Assembly (NCBI RefSeq): GCF_000971975.1
Contig: NZ_LAQO01000003.1
Coordinates: forward strand, 207,181 to 271,180
From: Paenibacillus algorifonticola
Lineage (GTDB): Bacteria > Bacillota > Bacilli > Paenibacillales > Paenibacillaceae
Reading direction: 5' to 3'
Length of the DNA stretch: 64,000 bases
This document shows, in pieces, positions 44,118 to 53,717 of this stretch (position 1 is its first letter; each line of letters starts with the position of its first letter). The notes under the pieces were generated by a model, which ran no database searches, was not told the DNA's origin, and saw only the letters and a list, made by a program, of their open reading frames with translations. Both the position numbers and the translations under genes were made by a program.

Positions 44118-44130
44118 TGAAAGCGCTTCA
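44118..44130. promoter_or_regulatory. Second AAGCGCTT site upstream of the GH105-like gene
   Basis: TGAAAGCGCTTCA contains the same AAGCGCTT core and resembles a CcpA cre site one base short. It lies about 180 bp upstream of the GH105-like ATG and just after the beta-mannosidase stop, suggesting that the GH105-like gene has its own promoter. Confidence 0.45.
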
Positions 44131-44182
44131 TCTTGTCATCTCTTTTTTAAAAAAAGCGTTCCTCTTTTAATTCAATAGTTAT

Positions 44183-46768
44183 TTATTGATTCGCCTGGAC
44201 AATGAAATCGACCATCGAACGTGCCGTAACGCGGCTATCCTTCGTTTCCACGCCCGTGCTTGCGACTGCGTTAAAATCTCCCAGATTATGCGGAATAAAC
44301 GTTACTGTCTTAACCGTTCCTGGCAGCAAATCAAAGAAATTATCACTGAAGCGGCCTTCACGCTCGCAAGTCAGCCAGACGCCTTTGGCAAGCGTATTCG
44401 TCTCCAGCGCCCACTGGGTACAGCCATTGTGCTCGGACTCTGTTATTTTCAGTTCGGCATGCGCTAGCGTAATGTCCTTCATTGGCTCAAAATAATGCAG
44501 CTCGCTTGCCAGTGTACGGCCATCCGTTTCATCCAGCAGCTCTGCCAGCAATACGCTTGCAGCCGTGTCAGCAGCTCCGAGCAGCTCTAAGCGCTGAAGC
44601 GTCAGTACATTAGCCGCAGCATTTGCTCTTACGCGGACAGGAGCACTTTGCTCGCCTAGCAGCTCGCCGCTAAAGCTGTACAGACGCAGGCGCAACTGGC
44701 CTTGTACGGGCACAAGCTGATCGGAAACGATGTGGAAGCTGATTTCCCCTTCTTCCTTGCGATCGTCTACCGACAGCAGACAGTCTGCGAAGCTTCGTGC
44801 TGCATAATATTGCAGCGCCTTCCAGCGCCCGTAATAATCCATGCCCGCCCAAGAGGCAACGGGCCAGCAATCATTCATCTGCCAATACAAGGAGCCCATG
44901 CAATACGGCTTGCGGCGGCGATGCGCTTCAATGGCCGTTTTCATCGCTTCCGCCTGCAAAATTTGGCTCATGTACAAAAACGCCGGGAAATCCTTCGGCT
45001 CGGACATATACATCTCCATATATTGCTTAATGAGACGGTTGCCGGCGCCATTTTTCTGATGGGCGAGCATGACTGTAGATTCCAGCTCCATATCCGCCTC
45101 TTCCGCATAGCTGCGCACCGATTTGTACTCGGGGAACGACTGAAAGCCATATTCGCTCATGAAGCGCCCGACGTAGCGATTATAGTTTTCAAAGGGCTCT
45201 ACATTATGCCACACGCCCCAGTAATGAATATCTCCGCTAGTCGAGGACGCATCCGAGTGCTGCGCCCGATCTCCAGTCAGATCAACCATTGGTGAGGAAG
45301 GCCAATAATCAATGCCCGCCGACAAGGACGCTACAGCTTCAGGCAAAATCCGATGGAAAATCGCCTCGTAGTCCGCCCATAATTTATTTTGCTGTTCTTG
45401 CGTGTACGCCTTTTTCCAGCCCCAGCCGCCATCTGGAATATAATGCGACCATGCGGTATCGATCTCATTATTGCCACACCATAGGGCAATTGACGGATGA
45501 TTGCGCAGCCGCTTAATGTTATCCTCAGCTTCCAGCTGCACGCTGCGCAGAAACGCTTCGTCACCTGGATACATGCTGCATGCAAACATGAAATCCTGCC
45601 ACACGAGCAAGCCATATTGGTCACACAGCTCATAAAAGGCTTTTTCCTCGTAAAAGCCCCCGCCCCAGACGCGAAGCATGTTCATATTCGCTTGCACTGC
45701 GCTTACGATTTCATGTTTATAACGGTCGTAGCCGACTCTCGTCGTAAAGCTGTCATTCGGAATATGATTCGCGCCTTTAGCGAAAACCTGTACGCCATTA
45801 AGCTCCATATAAAAGGAAGTACCGACTTCGCCCTGCTGCCTGACGAGACGGATCGTCCGCAATCCCGTCGTAACCTTATGGGAATCATAACGCACCTCGT
45901 TATTGCTATGCCAGCATTCGATCTGGAACGTATACAGCTCAGGCTTGCCAAGACCTCTGCACCACCACAGCCGCGGATTTTCGACTTCAAAAGGAATTTC
46001 GATCGTCTGCTTGCCTGCGGCTAAAGAAGCAGAGTGACCGCTGAACATGCTATTATCAGATGATGCCAGCTTCAGCATGACATCGCACTCGCGATCGGCT
46101 TCGAGCTCAATGACGGCTGTAAGCTTCGCTAGCTCTGCCCGCACCTCGTCCTGACGGATATATACATCGGTAATCCGGGCATAGGACCAGCCTTCTAAAT
46201 ATACAGGACGCCAAATACCGCTTGTTACGAAGCGCGGACCCCAATCCCAGCCATAATGGTAGGGCGCTTTGCGGGCAAATACGCTAATTTTCTGATCGTC
46301 AAGTCCGCCGACCTCTGATTGATCATTTGGTGCTGGCAGCGCATAACCAAGCTGAGCCAGCTTCGGCAAATCTTCTTTAATAGGCGAGCGGAACAAAATA
46401 CGCAGCTGATTGTCGCCAGCCGTCACTATGTCCGTAACATCAACTCTCCATGTGCGGAACATATTATCTGCAGCCAGTATATGCGAGCCATTCAAATATA
46501 CATCCGCATACGTATCGAGCCCCTCGAATACGAGCTCCTGCTTCGCCCCAGCAAGCTGCTCCGGTGAAGGCTGAAAGCTCGATTCGTATTCCCAATCTTT
46601 TTTGTCCACCCACTGCGCGTCCTTCTCATTTGTTCCATAAAAAGGATTAGTCAGCTTGCCATTTTGAATTAAATCCGTATGTACACAGCCTGGCACGACA
46701 GCGGGTAGCCACTCTCCCTGCTCTTGTTCCTTAAAGCGCCAATTTCCAATGGTCCATTGCTCTTTCAT
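44183..46768 (-). CDS. Beta-mannosidase, glycoside hydrolase family 2
   Basis: This 861-aa protein has the GH2 beta-mannosidase layout: N-terminal jelly-roll (EQWTIGNWRFKEQ, VPGCVHTDLIQ, FEGLDTYADVYLNG), immunoglobulin-like domains, and a TIM barrel with acid/base Glu435 in CGNNEID and nucleophile Glu539 in MSEYGFQ. It removes terminal beta-mannosyl units from manno-oligosaccharides. There is no signal peptide, so it is cytoplasmic. AGGAGG is 5 nt before the ATG at 46768; the upstream frame extension is not used. It follows the sugar-binding protein gene in the mannan locus, separated by a hairpin. Confidence 0.93.
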   Translation of the reverse strand: MKEQWTIGNWRFKEQEQGEWLPAVVPGCVHTDLIQNGKLTNPFYGTNEKDAQWVDKKDWEYESSFQPSPEQLAGAKQELVFEGLDTYADVYLNGSHILAADNMFRTWRVDVTDIVTAGDNQLRILFRSPIKEDLPKLAQLGYALPAPNDQSEVGGLDDQKISVFARKAPYHYGWDWGPRFVTSGIWRPVYLEGWSYARITDVYIRQDEVRAELAKLTAVIELEADRECDVMLKLASSDNSMFSGHSASLAAGKQTIEIPFEVENPRLWWCRGLGKPELYTFQIECWHSNNEVRYDSHKVTTGLRTIRLVRQQGEVGTSFYMELNGVQVFAKGANHIPNDSFTTRVGYDRYKHEIVSAVQANMNMLRVWGGGFYEEKAFYELCDQYGLLVWQDFMFACSMYPGDEAFLRSVQLEAEDNIKRLRNHPSIALWCGNNEIDTAWSHYIPDGGWGWKKAYTQEQQNKLWADYEAIFHRILPEAVASLSAGIDYWPSSPMVDLTGDRAQHSDASSTSGDIHYWGVWHNVEPFENYNRYVGRFMSEYGFQSFPEYKSVRSYAEEADMELESTVMLAHQKNGAGNRLIKQYMEMYMSEPKDFPAFLYMSQILQAEAMKTAIEAHRRRKPYCMGSLYWQMNDCWPVASWAGMDYYGRWKALQYYAARSFADCLLSVDDRKEEGEISFHIVSDQLVPVQGQLRLRLYSFSGELLGEQSAPVRVRANAAANVLTLQRLELLGAADTAASVLLAELLDETDGRTLASELHYFEPMKDITLAHAELKITESEHNGCTQWALETNTLAKGVWLTCEREGRFSDNFFDLLPGTVKTVTFIPHNLGDFNAVASTGVETKDSRVTARSMVDFIVQANQ

Positions 46769-46809
46769 CGTATCCTCCTGAAAATGAAAAAAGTCAGCTA
46801 AACACATGA

Positions 46810-46846
46810 AACCTTACTCCGGAGACTGAGCCGCCGAAGCAAGGTT
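46810..46846 (-). terminator. Intercistronic hairpin between the binding protein and beta-mannosidase genes
   Basis: AACCTTACTCCGG and CCGAAGCAAGGTT arms pair over 13 positions with two G-T pairs. There is only a weak T-rich tail. It may partly terminate or stabilise the upstream mRNA so that the binding protein is made in excess. Confidence 0.5.
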
Positions 46847-46896
46847 GCCATGCATTTTACCGCTAGTAAATTTATCGTTATTTCCTCTTGTTGCTA

Positions 46897-48219
46897 TTAG
46901 TAGCCCAAAGCTGTTTTAGCTTCTTTCCATTTTGCATTCAGCTTGTCGAAAGCTGCTTTCAGATCGTCAGCTACGAGGTACTCTTGTACATAGTTGCCTG
47001 TACCGATGCCGATTTGCGCTTTGTTGGCAATTTCATTGAATTTTGGATCTGTAGCTTCGCTTTCGAGCAGTGTCGGATTAGCAGCTTGGAACTCAGCCAA
47101 TTGAGGAATCGTCGATTGTGCCGATTTGTCGATTGGCATGAAACCGGATTGCTCTACATAACCGGACTCTTTCACGAAGAAGTTGACCCAAGCTGTAGCA
47201 AGCTCTTTATTTTTGCTGTCTTTGCTTACCGCAACCAAATAATCCGAGCCAAGCGGTGCATTGTATTTGCCGCTATTGTCATACGGAAGCGGGAAGAAAC
47301 CAATGTCGTCTGACGATGCGCCAGCGCCTACGATTTGTGGAATGACCCAGTTGCCAAGGAAGTACATAGCCGCTTTACCCGATGCGATTTCGCCTTTCGA
47401 CATTTCCCAGTTGTTCGTCGACAAATCCTTCTCTACCCAGCCTTTTTCAATGAAGGTACGGCCGATATTTGCAAGAATGCCCCAAGCGTTGTCCACTTTG
47501 AATGGCGCCTCGTCTGTTACGAGCTTGGATACGAACTGTGGATCACCTGCTACGTACCATGCGGAGTTGTCAGCCCAGTTGCCCATTGGCCATTGTGCGC
47601 CATAGTTCATATACAGCGGGATGATATTAGCTGCTTTCAGCTTTTCCGCATCCGCATAAAGCTCATCAAGCGTAGCTGGAACTTTGTCGATGCCTGCTGC
47701 TGCAAAAGCTTTTTTGTTGTACACGATCCCTTGTGTATTTACGCCGGTCGACAAACCGTAACGTTTGCCATCGAAGAGTGTCAGGTCAGCGAAAAAAGTA
47801 TTGGTGAAAAAATCATCCGGCAGCGGCTCAAAATATTTCGGATATTCCGAAACGGCAAGTCCGGACGGAATCATTAATACGTCGCCCGCTTCGCCAGTTG
47901 TTAGGCGAACTTGAATGTCTGTTGCATAGTTTGTCAAACCTTCAAACTCAATTTCAGCTTTCGGATATTTTTCTTTAAAAGCTGCTGCGTATTTATCTAG
48001 CGTTCCATCGTTGAGAAAATCGGTACGATGCGTCAAAACTTTAATTTTGCCGCTCAGCTCGCTAGCTGCGCTTGCCTCCGGGCTTGCAGCGGAATCGCTA
48101 GGACTTGCGGAAGCTGAGGCTGCTGGAGCGCTTTCTGCTGGTGCATTATTGCCGCCGCAGGCAGCGAGAATGGAAGTCATCAATAAAATTGCGGAAGATA
48201 AAGCCAAGCTTTTTTTCAT
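46897..48219 (-). CDS. CUT1 ABC transporter sugar-binding lipoprotein
   Basis: This 440-aa protein has a lipoprotein signal peptide (lipobox LAAC, then an Ala/Ser/Pro-rich linker) and the family 1 extracellular solute-binding fold: KIKVLTHRTDF, YPKAEIEFEGLTNYATDIQVRL (in part), YGLSTGVNTQGIVYNKKAF, GKAAMYFLGNW. Genes around it point to beta-manno-oligosaccharides as ligand. AGGGGG precedes the ATG. Its permeases lie upstream in the locus, and a cre-like site lies immediately before it. Confidence 0.92.
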   Translation of the reverse strand: MKKSLALSSAILLMTSILAACGGNNAPAESAPAASASASPSDSAASPEASAASELSGKIKVLTHRTDFLNDGTLDKYAAAFKEKYPKAEIEFEGLTNYATDIQVRLTTGEAGDVLMIPSGLAVSEYPKYFEPLPDDFFTNTFFADLTLFDGKRYGLSTGVNTQGIVYNKKAFAAAGIDKVPATLDELYADAEKLKAANIIPLYMNYGAQWPMGNWADNSAWYVAGDPQFVSKLVTDEAPFKVDNAWGILANIGRTFIEKGWVEKDLSTNNWEMSKGEIASGKAAMYFLGNWVIPQIVGAGASSDDIGFFPLPYDNSGKYNAPLGSDYLVAVSKDSKNKELATAWVNFFVKESGYVEQSGFMPIDKSAQSTIPQLAEFQAANPTLLESEATDPKFNEIANKAQIGIGTGNYVQEYLVADDLKAAFDKLNAKWKEAKTALGY

Positions 48220-48242
48220 TTTGTTACCCCCTGAGTGATATT

Positions 48243-48256
48243 TGGTATCGCTTACA
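48243..48256 (-). promoter_or_regulatory. cre-like site (CcpA) upstream of the sugar-binding protein gene
   Basis: On the minus strand TGTAAGCGATACCA fits TGWAANCGNTNWCA at 13 of 14 positions. It is 24 nt upstream of the ATG, where CcpA binding would give carbon catabolite repression. Confidence 0.6.
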
Positions 48257-48289
48257 TCGTAATCATATACGCTCTGAAAACAAAATAAT

Positions 48290-48337
48290 ATGACGCTGTT
48301 TTGTTTTTATTGTCATGAATTATGCTAACAGCGTCAT
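48290..48337 (-). terminator. Hairpin between GH130 and binding-protein genes
   Basis: ATGACGCTGTT (48290-48300) and AACAGCGTCAT (48327-48337) are perfect complements with a 26-nt loop. On the minus strand a T-rich tail follows. It suggests partial termination after the GH130 gene, so the binding-protein gene probably has its own promoter. Confidence 0.55.
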
Positions 48338-48352
48338 CTTTTGTTAGTTTGC

Positions 48353-49558
48353 TTAGCTGCGGCGCAGAAAAGCATATTCCGCCTGCTCCATCAATTGGAG
48401 ATTGCGGCTGATCAGCTCGGTACGCTGCTCAACGCTTGCGCGGGAACGCAGATGATCCGGCGGCGTATGCTTCACATAATCGACAAGCTGGTCGATACTC
48501 GTTACAGCCGCATGGACTCTTGTATCGGAGGACGCGTAATAAATGTACACTTCGCCGTTAGGCAGCTGCACTGCGCCATTACAAAATACGACATTAGATA
48601 CATCGCCTATCCGCTCTATTCCTTCCGGCGCCAGCAAATGTCCGCCCGGTGCGTACGTAACCTTGCTCGGATCATTCAAATCCGTCATGAAGGCATACAG
48701 GACATAACGAAGACCTGCCGCTGTATTGCGCACACCATGTGCAATATGCAGCCAGCCGTCTGTCGTTTTAAGCGGCGCTGGCCCCTGTCCATTTTTCACT
48801 TCTTTAATCGTGTGGTAAAGCTTGCTGTCGACGATTGTTTCTTTGGCGATGACAGCCGGATTCATGCTCTCCGACAAGCCCCAGCCGATACCGCCGCCTG
48901 CACCGGTATTAATAAAGCCGTCCTGAGGGCGTGTATAAAAAGCATATTTGCCATCGACAAATTCAGGATGCAGCACGACATTTCGCTGCTGAGGCGATGG
49001 CGAAGCAAGATCCGGCAGTCTCTCCCACGTGCGCAAATCCTTCGTGCGGGCAATGCCGCCTTGGGCAACCGCGCTTGACGTATCGCCAGCTGGTGCCTCC
49101 GGATCTTTACGCTCGGTGCAGAACAAGCCGTATATCCAGCCGTCCTCATGCTTCACAAGCCGCATATCATACACATTGATATCCGGATCTTCCGTTTCCG
49201 GCAGCAGTACCGGATAATCCCAGAAGCGGAAGCCTTCTGCGGGAGAATCACTTTCTGCAACTGCGAAAAAGGATTTGCGGTCTGCGCCTTCTACGCGAAC
49301 CATCAAATAAAACTTGCCATCCAGCTCAATGGCTCCCGGATTGAAGGCGGCATTAACACCGATCCGCTCCATTAAATACGGATTTGTCTCCGGGTCCAAA
49401 TCATAACGCCAGTATAGAGGCGTATGCTCATTTGTAATAACGGGATGCTCAAATCTTGCAAATACACCATTGGACTGCTGAGCTTGCTTATTAGGCGCAT
49501 CAAGCAGCTGCTCATGCCGTTCCGATATTACTTTAAGCTGTTCCAACCATTGATTCAT
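48353..49558 (-). CDS. GH130 glycoside phosphorylase, mannosyl-glucose/manno-oligosaccharide type
   Basis: This 401-aa five-bladed beta-propeller protein has GH130 features: [13 protein letters not shown] with the catalytic Asp-type region following in [10 protein letters not shown], and [18 protein letters not shown]. It resembles 4-O-beta-D-mannosyl-D-glucose phosphorylases, which cleave Man-Glc with phosphate to mannose 1-phosphate and glucose. The neighbouring 2-epimerase gene supports that activity over simple mannobiose phosphorolysis. AGGAGG is close to the ATG. It lies 41 nt after the epimerase gene. Confidence 0.9.
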   Translation of the reverse strand: MNQWLEQLKVISERHEQLLDAPNKQAQQSNGVFARFEHPVITNEHTPLYWRYDLDPETNPYLMERIGVNAAFNPGAIELDGKFYLMVRVEGADRKSFFAVAESDSPAEGFRFWDYPVLLPETEDPDINVYDMRLVKHEDGWIYGLFCTERKDPEAPAGDTSSAVAQGGIARTKDLRTWERLPDLASPSPQQRNVVLHPEFVDGKYAFYTRPQDGFINTGAGGGIGWGLSESMNPAVIAKETIVDSKLYHTIKEVKNGQGPAPLKTTDGWLHIAHGVRNTAAGLRYVLYAFMTDLNDPSKVTYAPGGHLLAPEGIERIGDVSNVVFCNGAVQLPNGEVYIYYASSDTRVHAAVTSIDQLVDYVKHTPPDHLRSRASVEQRTELISRNLQLMEQAEYAFLRRS

Positions 49559-49599
49559 AAGAGCCTCCTAATGATTTATATCCATTTTATTTATGTTCA

Positions 49600-50844
49600 T
49601 TAATTGTTAATGGCATTAATCTTAATTCGTGTCAGCCGCTCGATCGCTTCGAAGCACGCCCGGCTATTGTGATAGGGGCATTTCCATGGATCGATTTTTG
49701 GATAGCTTTCATCGGCAACACCTTCGCGGGATACTTGCCAATGCCATTCGCCCATTTCCTTGTCGGATACGTAAGCGATGATGAACTGCCAGCTGCTCCA
49801 GGCGGCATCCAAATACCGCTGCTCCTGCGTCAGCTCATAAGCATTTAGAAAGCCAACCATCGTTTCCGCCTGTGGCCACCAATCCTTCGCTGCATCCAGA
49901 TGTCCGTCTCCATCAGCTTCATTATAAATGCCGCCATCCGCATCTACGCCCTCGGCAAGCGTGACGTGAGCCATTTGAATAGCCGCTTCCCTTACGCGTT
50001 CCTCAAGTCGCTTATCGCCCAGCACCTCAGCCGCTTCCCACAGCAGCCAGCTTCCTTCAATATCATGGCCGTACGATATGTGGCGGGATTTGGAGTTCCA
50101 TTCATCATCAAAAAACAGCTTAAAATGATGGCTTTGTGGATCAATGATATAATCCAGATGCAGTTCAATGAGCGTCTTCAGCTTGTCGCGAAGCCCTTCC
50201 GGCTTCCATACCCGATACAAATTCGTATAAGCTTCCAGCACATGCAAATGCGTATTCATCGATTTCCGTTCGTTGAGATCCTTGCCGCTAAGGCTCAAAT
50301 CGTCCGTTTCCTGCCAGTTCTGCGCCAGCGCTTCAATATAGCCGAGATGAACGGGATCAAATGCATGCTTCTCCAGCAATCTGTAGATTTCTTCTGCCCA
50401 CGGCAGCACGTCCTGCTTGCCTGTAGCCCGTACATATTCTGCTAATGCATAAATAACGAATGCCTGCCCGTATACTTGCTTTTTCGTCTGAACCGGCTGT
50501 CCGCCCTTATCGACCATCCAGTACAAACCGCCATACTCTTGATCGTGAAAATGTTCCTGCAGCGCACCCAACGCACGCTCGGCCATTTGCAAATATGGCG
50601 CTTCCTTATAAATGCGGTACGCCGACGAGAATGACCATAAAATCCGTGCATTCAGCACAAGGCCCTTATCTGCATCTTCCGAAACGACCCCGTCGCTTGC
50701 CATATAACCGATAAAGCCGCCATTCGTCTCATCTACCGCATGCTTCATCCAGAAGCCAAGAATTTGTTCGCGGACTTCCTCCGTCAGCGATTTTTGCCAT
50801 TGCACGAAATCCAGCATGTTTTGCGTTCCTGTAACGTTGTTCAT
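49600..50844 (-). CDS. Cellobiose/mannobiose 2-epimerase, AGE family
   Basis: This 414-aa (alpha/alpha)6-barrel protein has AGE/cellobiose 2-epimerase motifs: GGFIGYMASDG, GGLYWMVDKGGQP, SRHISYGHDIEGSWLLWEAAE with the catalytic His, and KDWWPQAETMVGF. It epimerises the reducing-end sugar, converting beta-1,4-mannobiose to mannosyl-glucose, the substrate of the GH130 enzyme encoded next. GGGAGG precedes the ATG. It is 15 nt after the GH113 gene. Confidence 0.93.
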   Translation of the reverse strand: MNNVTGTQNMLDFVQWQKSLTEEVREQILGFWMKHAVDETNGGFIGYMASDGVVSEDADKGLVLNARILWSFSSAYRIYKEAPYLQMAERALGALQEHFHDQEYGGLYWMVDKGGQPVQTKKQVYGQAFVIYALAEYVRATGKQDVLPWAEEIYRLLEKHAFDPVHLGYIEALAQNWQETDDLSLSGKDLNERKSMNTHLHVLEAYTNLYRVWKPEGLRDKLKTLIELHLDYIIDPQSHHFKLFFDDEWNSKSRHISYGHDIEGSWLLWEAAEVLGDKRLEERVREAAIQMAHVTLAEGVDADGGIYNEADGDGHLDAAKDWWPQAETMVGFLNAYELTQEQRYLDAAWSSWQFIIAYVSDKEMGEWHWQVSREGVADESYPKIDPWKCPYHNSRACFEAIERLTRIKINAINN

Positions 50845-50859
50845 TTTGCCTTCGCCTCC

Positions 50860-51816
50860 CTAGCCTACCGGCTGTCCTTGTCCCTTGGCATAGAAGGAGC
50901 GGATAACCGCTGCCGAACGTTTGCCATACATGCAATAATCATCGTTGGCGCCAGCGTCTTTTGCATCATACAGCTGAGCCGGCCAATCCCACAGCATGTA
51001 GCCGAGCATCCAGTCGCGTTTGGCACAAGCCGCGAACATCGCTTCATAATAACGCTCCTGTTCAACTTCTGACGGTGCGCCTGGAAGCGACCAGTCATTT
51101 GGTTTTGCAGCCGAGCCTTCACGGCTAGGACAGCCTGCCTCCATGAAGAAAAACGGCTTGTTCCACTTGGCGATGCCTGCTTCTATGCGATCAAGCTGCT
51201 CCTCGAATTGATCGATCGGATAATAGCCGCTGGACGAAATAATATCGACGGCATCCCACCAGCCCACTCGCTCCTCTTGATATTTATCGCAGTTGTAAGT
51301 AATAGGTCCGCTGTATAGCGTTCGCACCACGGCAATTAAATTACGCCATTCCTGCTCGCGTTTGTCCGTCTGCACCATTTCGCAGCCGATGCAGAACATT
51401 TCACAGCCCTCTTCCTCGGCTATCGCTGCATAATAGGCAATGAATTTCCCGTAGGAAGCGAACCATTCTCCCCAGCTTGGCTCTCCTGGCGTATCCTGAT
51501 CGAAGAAGCCGATATGCGCCCGCCACGTGCCATTTCCCACATTGACTACCGGCTTGAGGCATACTTTCATACCGTAGCTTTTTGCCTCACGAATCGCCCA
51601 GCGGATTTCCTCATCACTGACCGTCGGCTCGCTCCAATAGGGAATTTCTGTCGATTGCGGCGTATCCTGAACCGCTGCGAACGCAATCGCCGTCCAGTTT
51701 GCGTTCAGCTTGGCCATTTCAGCGATGGAAGCCGCCGCCGCAGGTTCTGCCCACGTACCACGAACTCCCGTCCATCCCCATGTCATTCCAAAAACCTGCT
51801 CATTCCACTGCCGCAA
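50860..51816 (-). CDS. Beta-mannanase/mannosidase, glycoside hydrolase family 113
   Basis: This 319-aa TIM-barrel enzyme resembles GH113 beta-1,4-mannanases: MTWGWTGVRGTW near the start, acid/base Glu146 in FCIGCEM, nucleophile Glu226 in FFMEAGCPS, and YMLWDWPAQLYD. It lacks a signal peptide and probably trims imported manno-oligosaccharides. The upstream ATG at 51846 has no ribosome site, whereas AAGGGGG lies 8 nt before a TTG at 51816; TTG is therefore proposed as the start. It is 48 nt after the second permease gene. Confidence 0.9.
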   Translation of the reverse strand: MRQWNEQVFGMTWGWTGVRGTWAEPAAAASIAEMAKLNANWTAIAFAAVQDTPQSTEIPYWSEPTVSDEEIRWAIREAKSYGMKVCLKPVVNVGNGTWRAHIGFFDQDTPGEPSWGEWFASYGKFIAYYAAIAEEEGCEMFCIGCEMVQTDKREQEWRNLIAVVRTLYSGPITYNCDKYQEERVGWWDAVDIISSSGYYPIDQFEEQLDRIEAGIAKWNKPFFFMEAGCPSREGSAAKPNDWSLPGAPSEVEQERYYEAMFAACAKRDWMLGYMLWDWPAQLYDAKDAGANDDYCMYGKRSAAVIRSFYAKGQGQPVG

Positions 51817-51864
51817 GTGTGTTTCCCCCTTCAATTCACTATCCATATATTTTTTATAATCTGG

Positions 51865-52701
51865 TTATTTGACTGCACCGCTCGTTACCCCGGCAAAAAT
51901 AAACTTTTGCATTGATAGGAAAATCGCAACCGTCGGGATGAAAATAATTAAAATGCCTGCGGAAATGACGTTCAGCTGGGCGGCATTCGGCCCGACGAAG
52001 GCATAAATAGCCGTCGATACAACCTTAAGCTTCTGGCTCGGCATATATAGATAAGGCGTATAGAAGTCATTGTAAATCGAGATCGTCTTCAAAATAACGA
52101 GCGTCGCTGTTGCTGGCCCGAGCAGCGGGAAAATAATTGAACGATAAATTTTAAACAGCGATGCGCCTTCCATCATCGCGCTTTCATCCAAATCACGTGG
52201 GATACTGTTGACGAATTGCAAATAGATGACGATTTGCAGCACATCGGCTCCCAAATAAAGAATGATTGGCGCACCCATCGTGTTGTAAAGCGAGAAATAC
52301 TTAATGACACTAAATGTAGCGACCTGCGTCGTTACCATTGGAATGACCTGAGCAACGAGGTACATGCCCATAATTCCTTTTTTCAGCTTAAAATCAAACC
52401 GGCCCAGCGCGTACGCCACCATCGTGCCGAACATAATGTTGCCCGCTACAGCGATGACCAGAATAATCGCAATATTGCGGAAGCCGAGCCCAAGCTTGCC
52501 GATGTCGAACACCTTTTGAAAATTATCAAAGTTCAAGAGATTTGCCGGCAAAGCAAGGCCGGATTGATAATACTCGACCTGTGTCTTAAACGCCCCAGTT
52601 ACAATAGAGTACAGGGGGAACAAGACGACGAACAGCGCAAGAACCAGCGTCACATATTTGAAAATCGTAAATAATGATGAACCTTCTCTACTCTGTCCCA
52701 T
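51865..52701 (-). CDS. CUT1 ABC transporter permease (MalG-like)
   Basis: This 278-aa inner-membrane protein has six hydrophobic segments and the cytoplasmic EAA loop (DESAMMEGASLFKIYRSIIFPLLGPA) that contacts the ATPase. It is the second permease of the manno-oligosaccharide importer, starting 3 nt after the first. No ATPase gene is in the locus; Gram-positive CUT1 systems commonly share an MsmX-type ATPase encoded elsewhere. Confidence 0.93.
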   Translation of the reverse strand: MGQSREGSSLFTIFKYVTLVLALFVVLFPLYSIVTGAFKTQVEYYQSGLALPANLLNFDNFQKVFDIGKLGLGFRNIAIILVIAVAGNIMFGTMVAYALGRFDFKLKKGIMGMYLVAQVIPMVTTQVATFSVIKYFSLYNTMGAPIILYLGADVLQIVIYLQFVNSIPRDLDESAMMEGASLFKIYRSIIFPLLGPATATLVILKTISIYNDFYTPYLYMPSQKLKVVSTAIYAFVGPNAAQLNVISAGILIIFIPTVAIFLSMQKFIFAGVTSGAVK

Positions 52702-52704
52702 CCT

Positions 52705-53583
52705 CTATTCCCCTCCTTTGAACAAAAATTTGCGCTGAATAACGATAAATAGCAGTACCATCATAAGCAGGACAACCGCCATCGCCGAGGCAAGGCCGAA
52801 GTTTTGATATTTGAATGCCGTATCCACCGTCTTGATGACGAAGGTCGACGTATCGTTCGCACCTAGCAGCATGACATAAGGAATATCGAAAGCTTCGAGC
52901 GCCCCTGTCAGCGTTAAAATAAGCATGAGCTCCAGCACTTTGCGTATGCTTGGCAGCGTTATGAACCTGAACTTCTGCCAGCCTGATGCGCCATCGATAG
53001 AGCCTGCTTCATACAAATCGTCAGGAATCGACTGCAAGGCGCCGATGAAAATAACCATATTCAGCCCCATATACTTCCACATAGAGATGAAGGCAAGCGA
53101 GAAGTTGACCAAATGCTTATCGCCCAGCCAGCTTTGCTGCCACGATTCAAGTCCGATCGCCCCAAGCAGCGTATTTAGCGAGCCGTATTCCACATGGTAA
53201 ACGTTTTTGAACATAATGACCGTTGCTACGCTATGCAGCACATACGGCAAAAACAGAATGACTCGAAATCCATTTCGTCCCCGCAGCTTGCCCGTCAATA
53301 TGACGGCAAAATAGAGGGAAAAGACGACTTGAATTAAACCCCCGATGAAATAATAAGCATTGTTTTTAAGCGCTCCGAATACTTCGGGCTTTGTGAAAAT
53401 CTCCTTGTAGTTGTCGAGGCCAATAAAATTCATGTCCCAGCCAAGACCGCTCCAATCCGTCAAGCTGTAATACAGCAAAGATACGGCCGGGTAATAGGAG
53501 AAGGTCAGCGACAGAAGCACGGGAATTGTCAAAAACCCGAACAAAATTAAATATCGCTGCGTTTTGTAAGAGAACTGATGCAT
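52705..53583 (-). CDS. CUT1 ABC transporter permease (MalF-like)
   Basis: This 292-aa protein has six transmembrane segments and the EAA loop YEAGSIDGASGWQKFRFITLPSI. It forms the membrane channel with the MalG-like subunit. GAGGG precedes the ATG. It begins the transport/catabolic operon, 134 nt downstream of the YesN-like regulator gene. Two TATAAT hexamers on the minus strand (53634-53639 and 53656-53661) lie in that gap, but good -35 boxes are lacking. Confidence 0.93.
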   Translation of the reverse strand: MHQFSYKTQRYLILFGFLTIPVLLSLTFSYYPAVSLLYYSLTDWSGLGWDMNFIGLDNYKEIFTKPEVFGALKNNAYYFIGGLIQVVFSLYFAVILTGKLRGRNGFRVILFLPYVLHSVATVIMFKNVYHVEYGSLNTLLGAIGLESWQQSWLGDKHLVNFSLAFISMWKYMGLNMVIFIGALQSIPDDLYEAGSIDGASGWQKFRFITLPSIRKVLELMLILTLTGALEAFDIPYVMLLGANDTSTFVIKTVDTAFKYQNFGLASAMAVVLLMMVLLFIVIQRKFLFKGGE

Positions 53584-53717
53584 AAGGCCACCCTCGCTTT
53601 CTTTTAATGAACACCGTTGTTAGCGTTTTCATCATTATAGGAGAAGCTGGCCCCGATTATAATGGTCTTTGTTATGTTTTATTGTCTTCAATTTGGATAA
53701 CGGGCACCTAACTTTCT

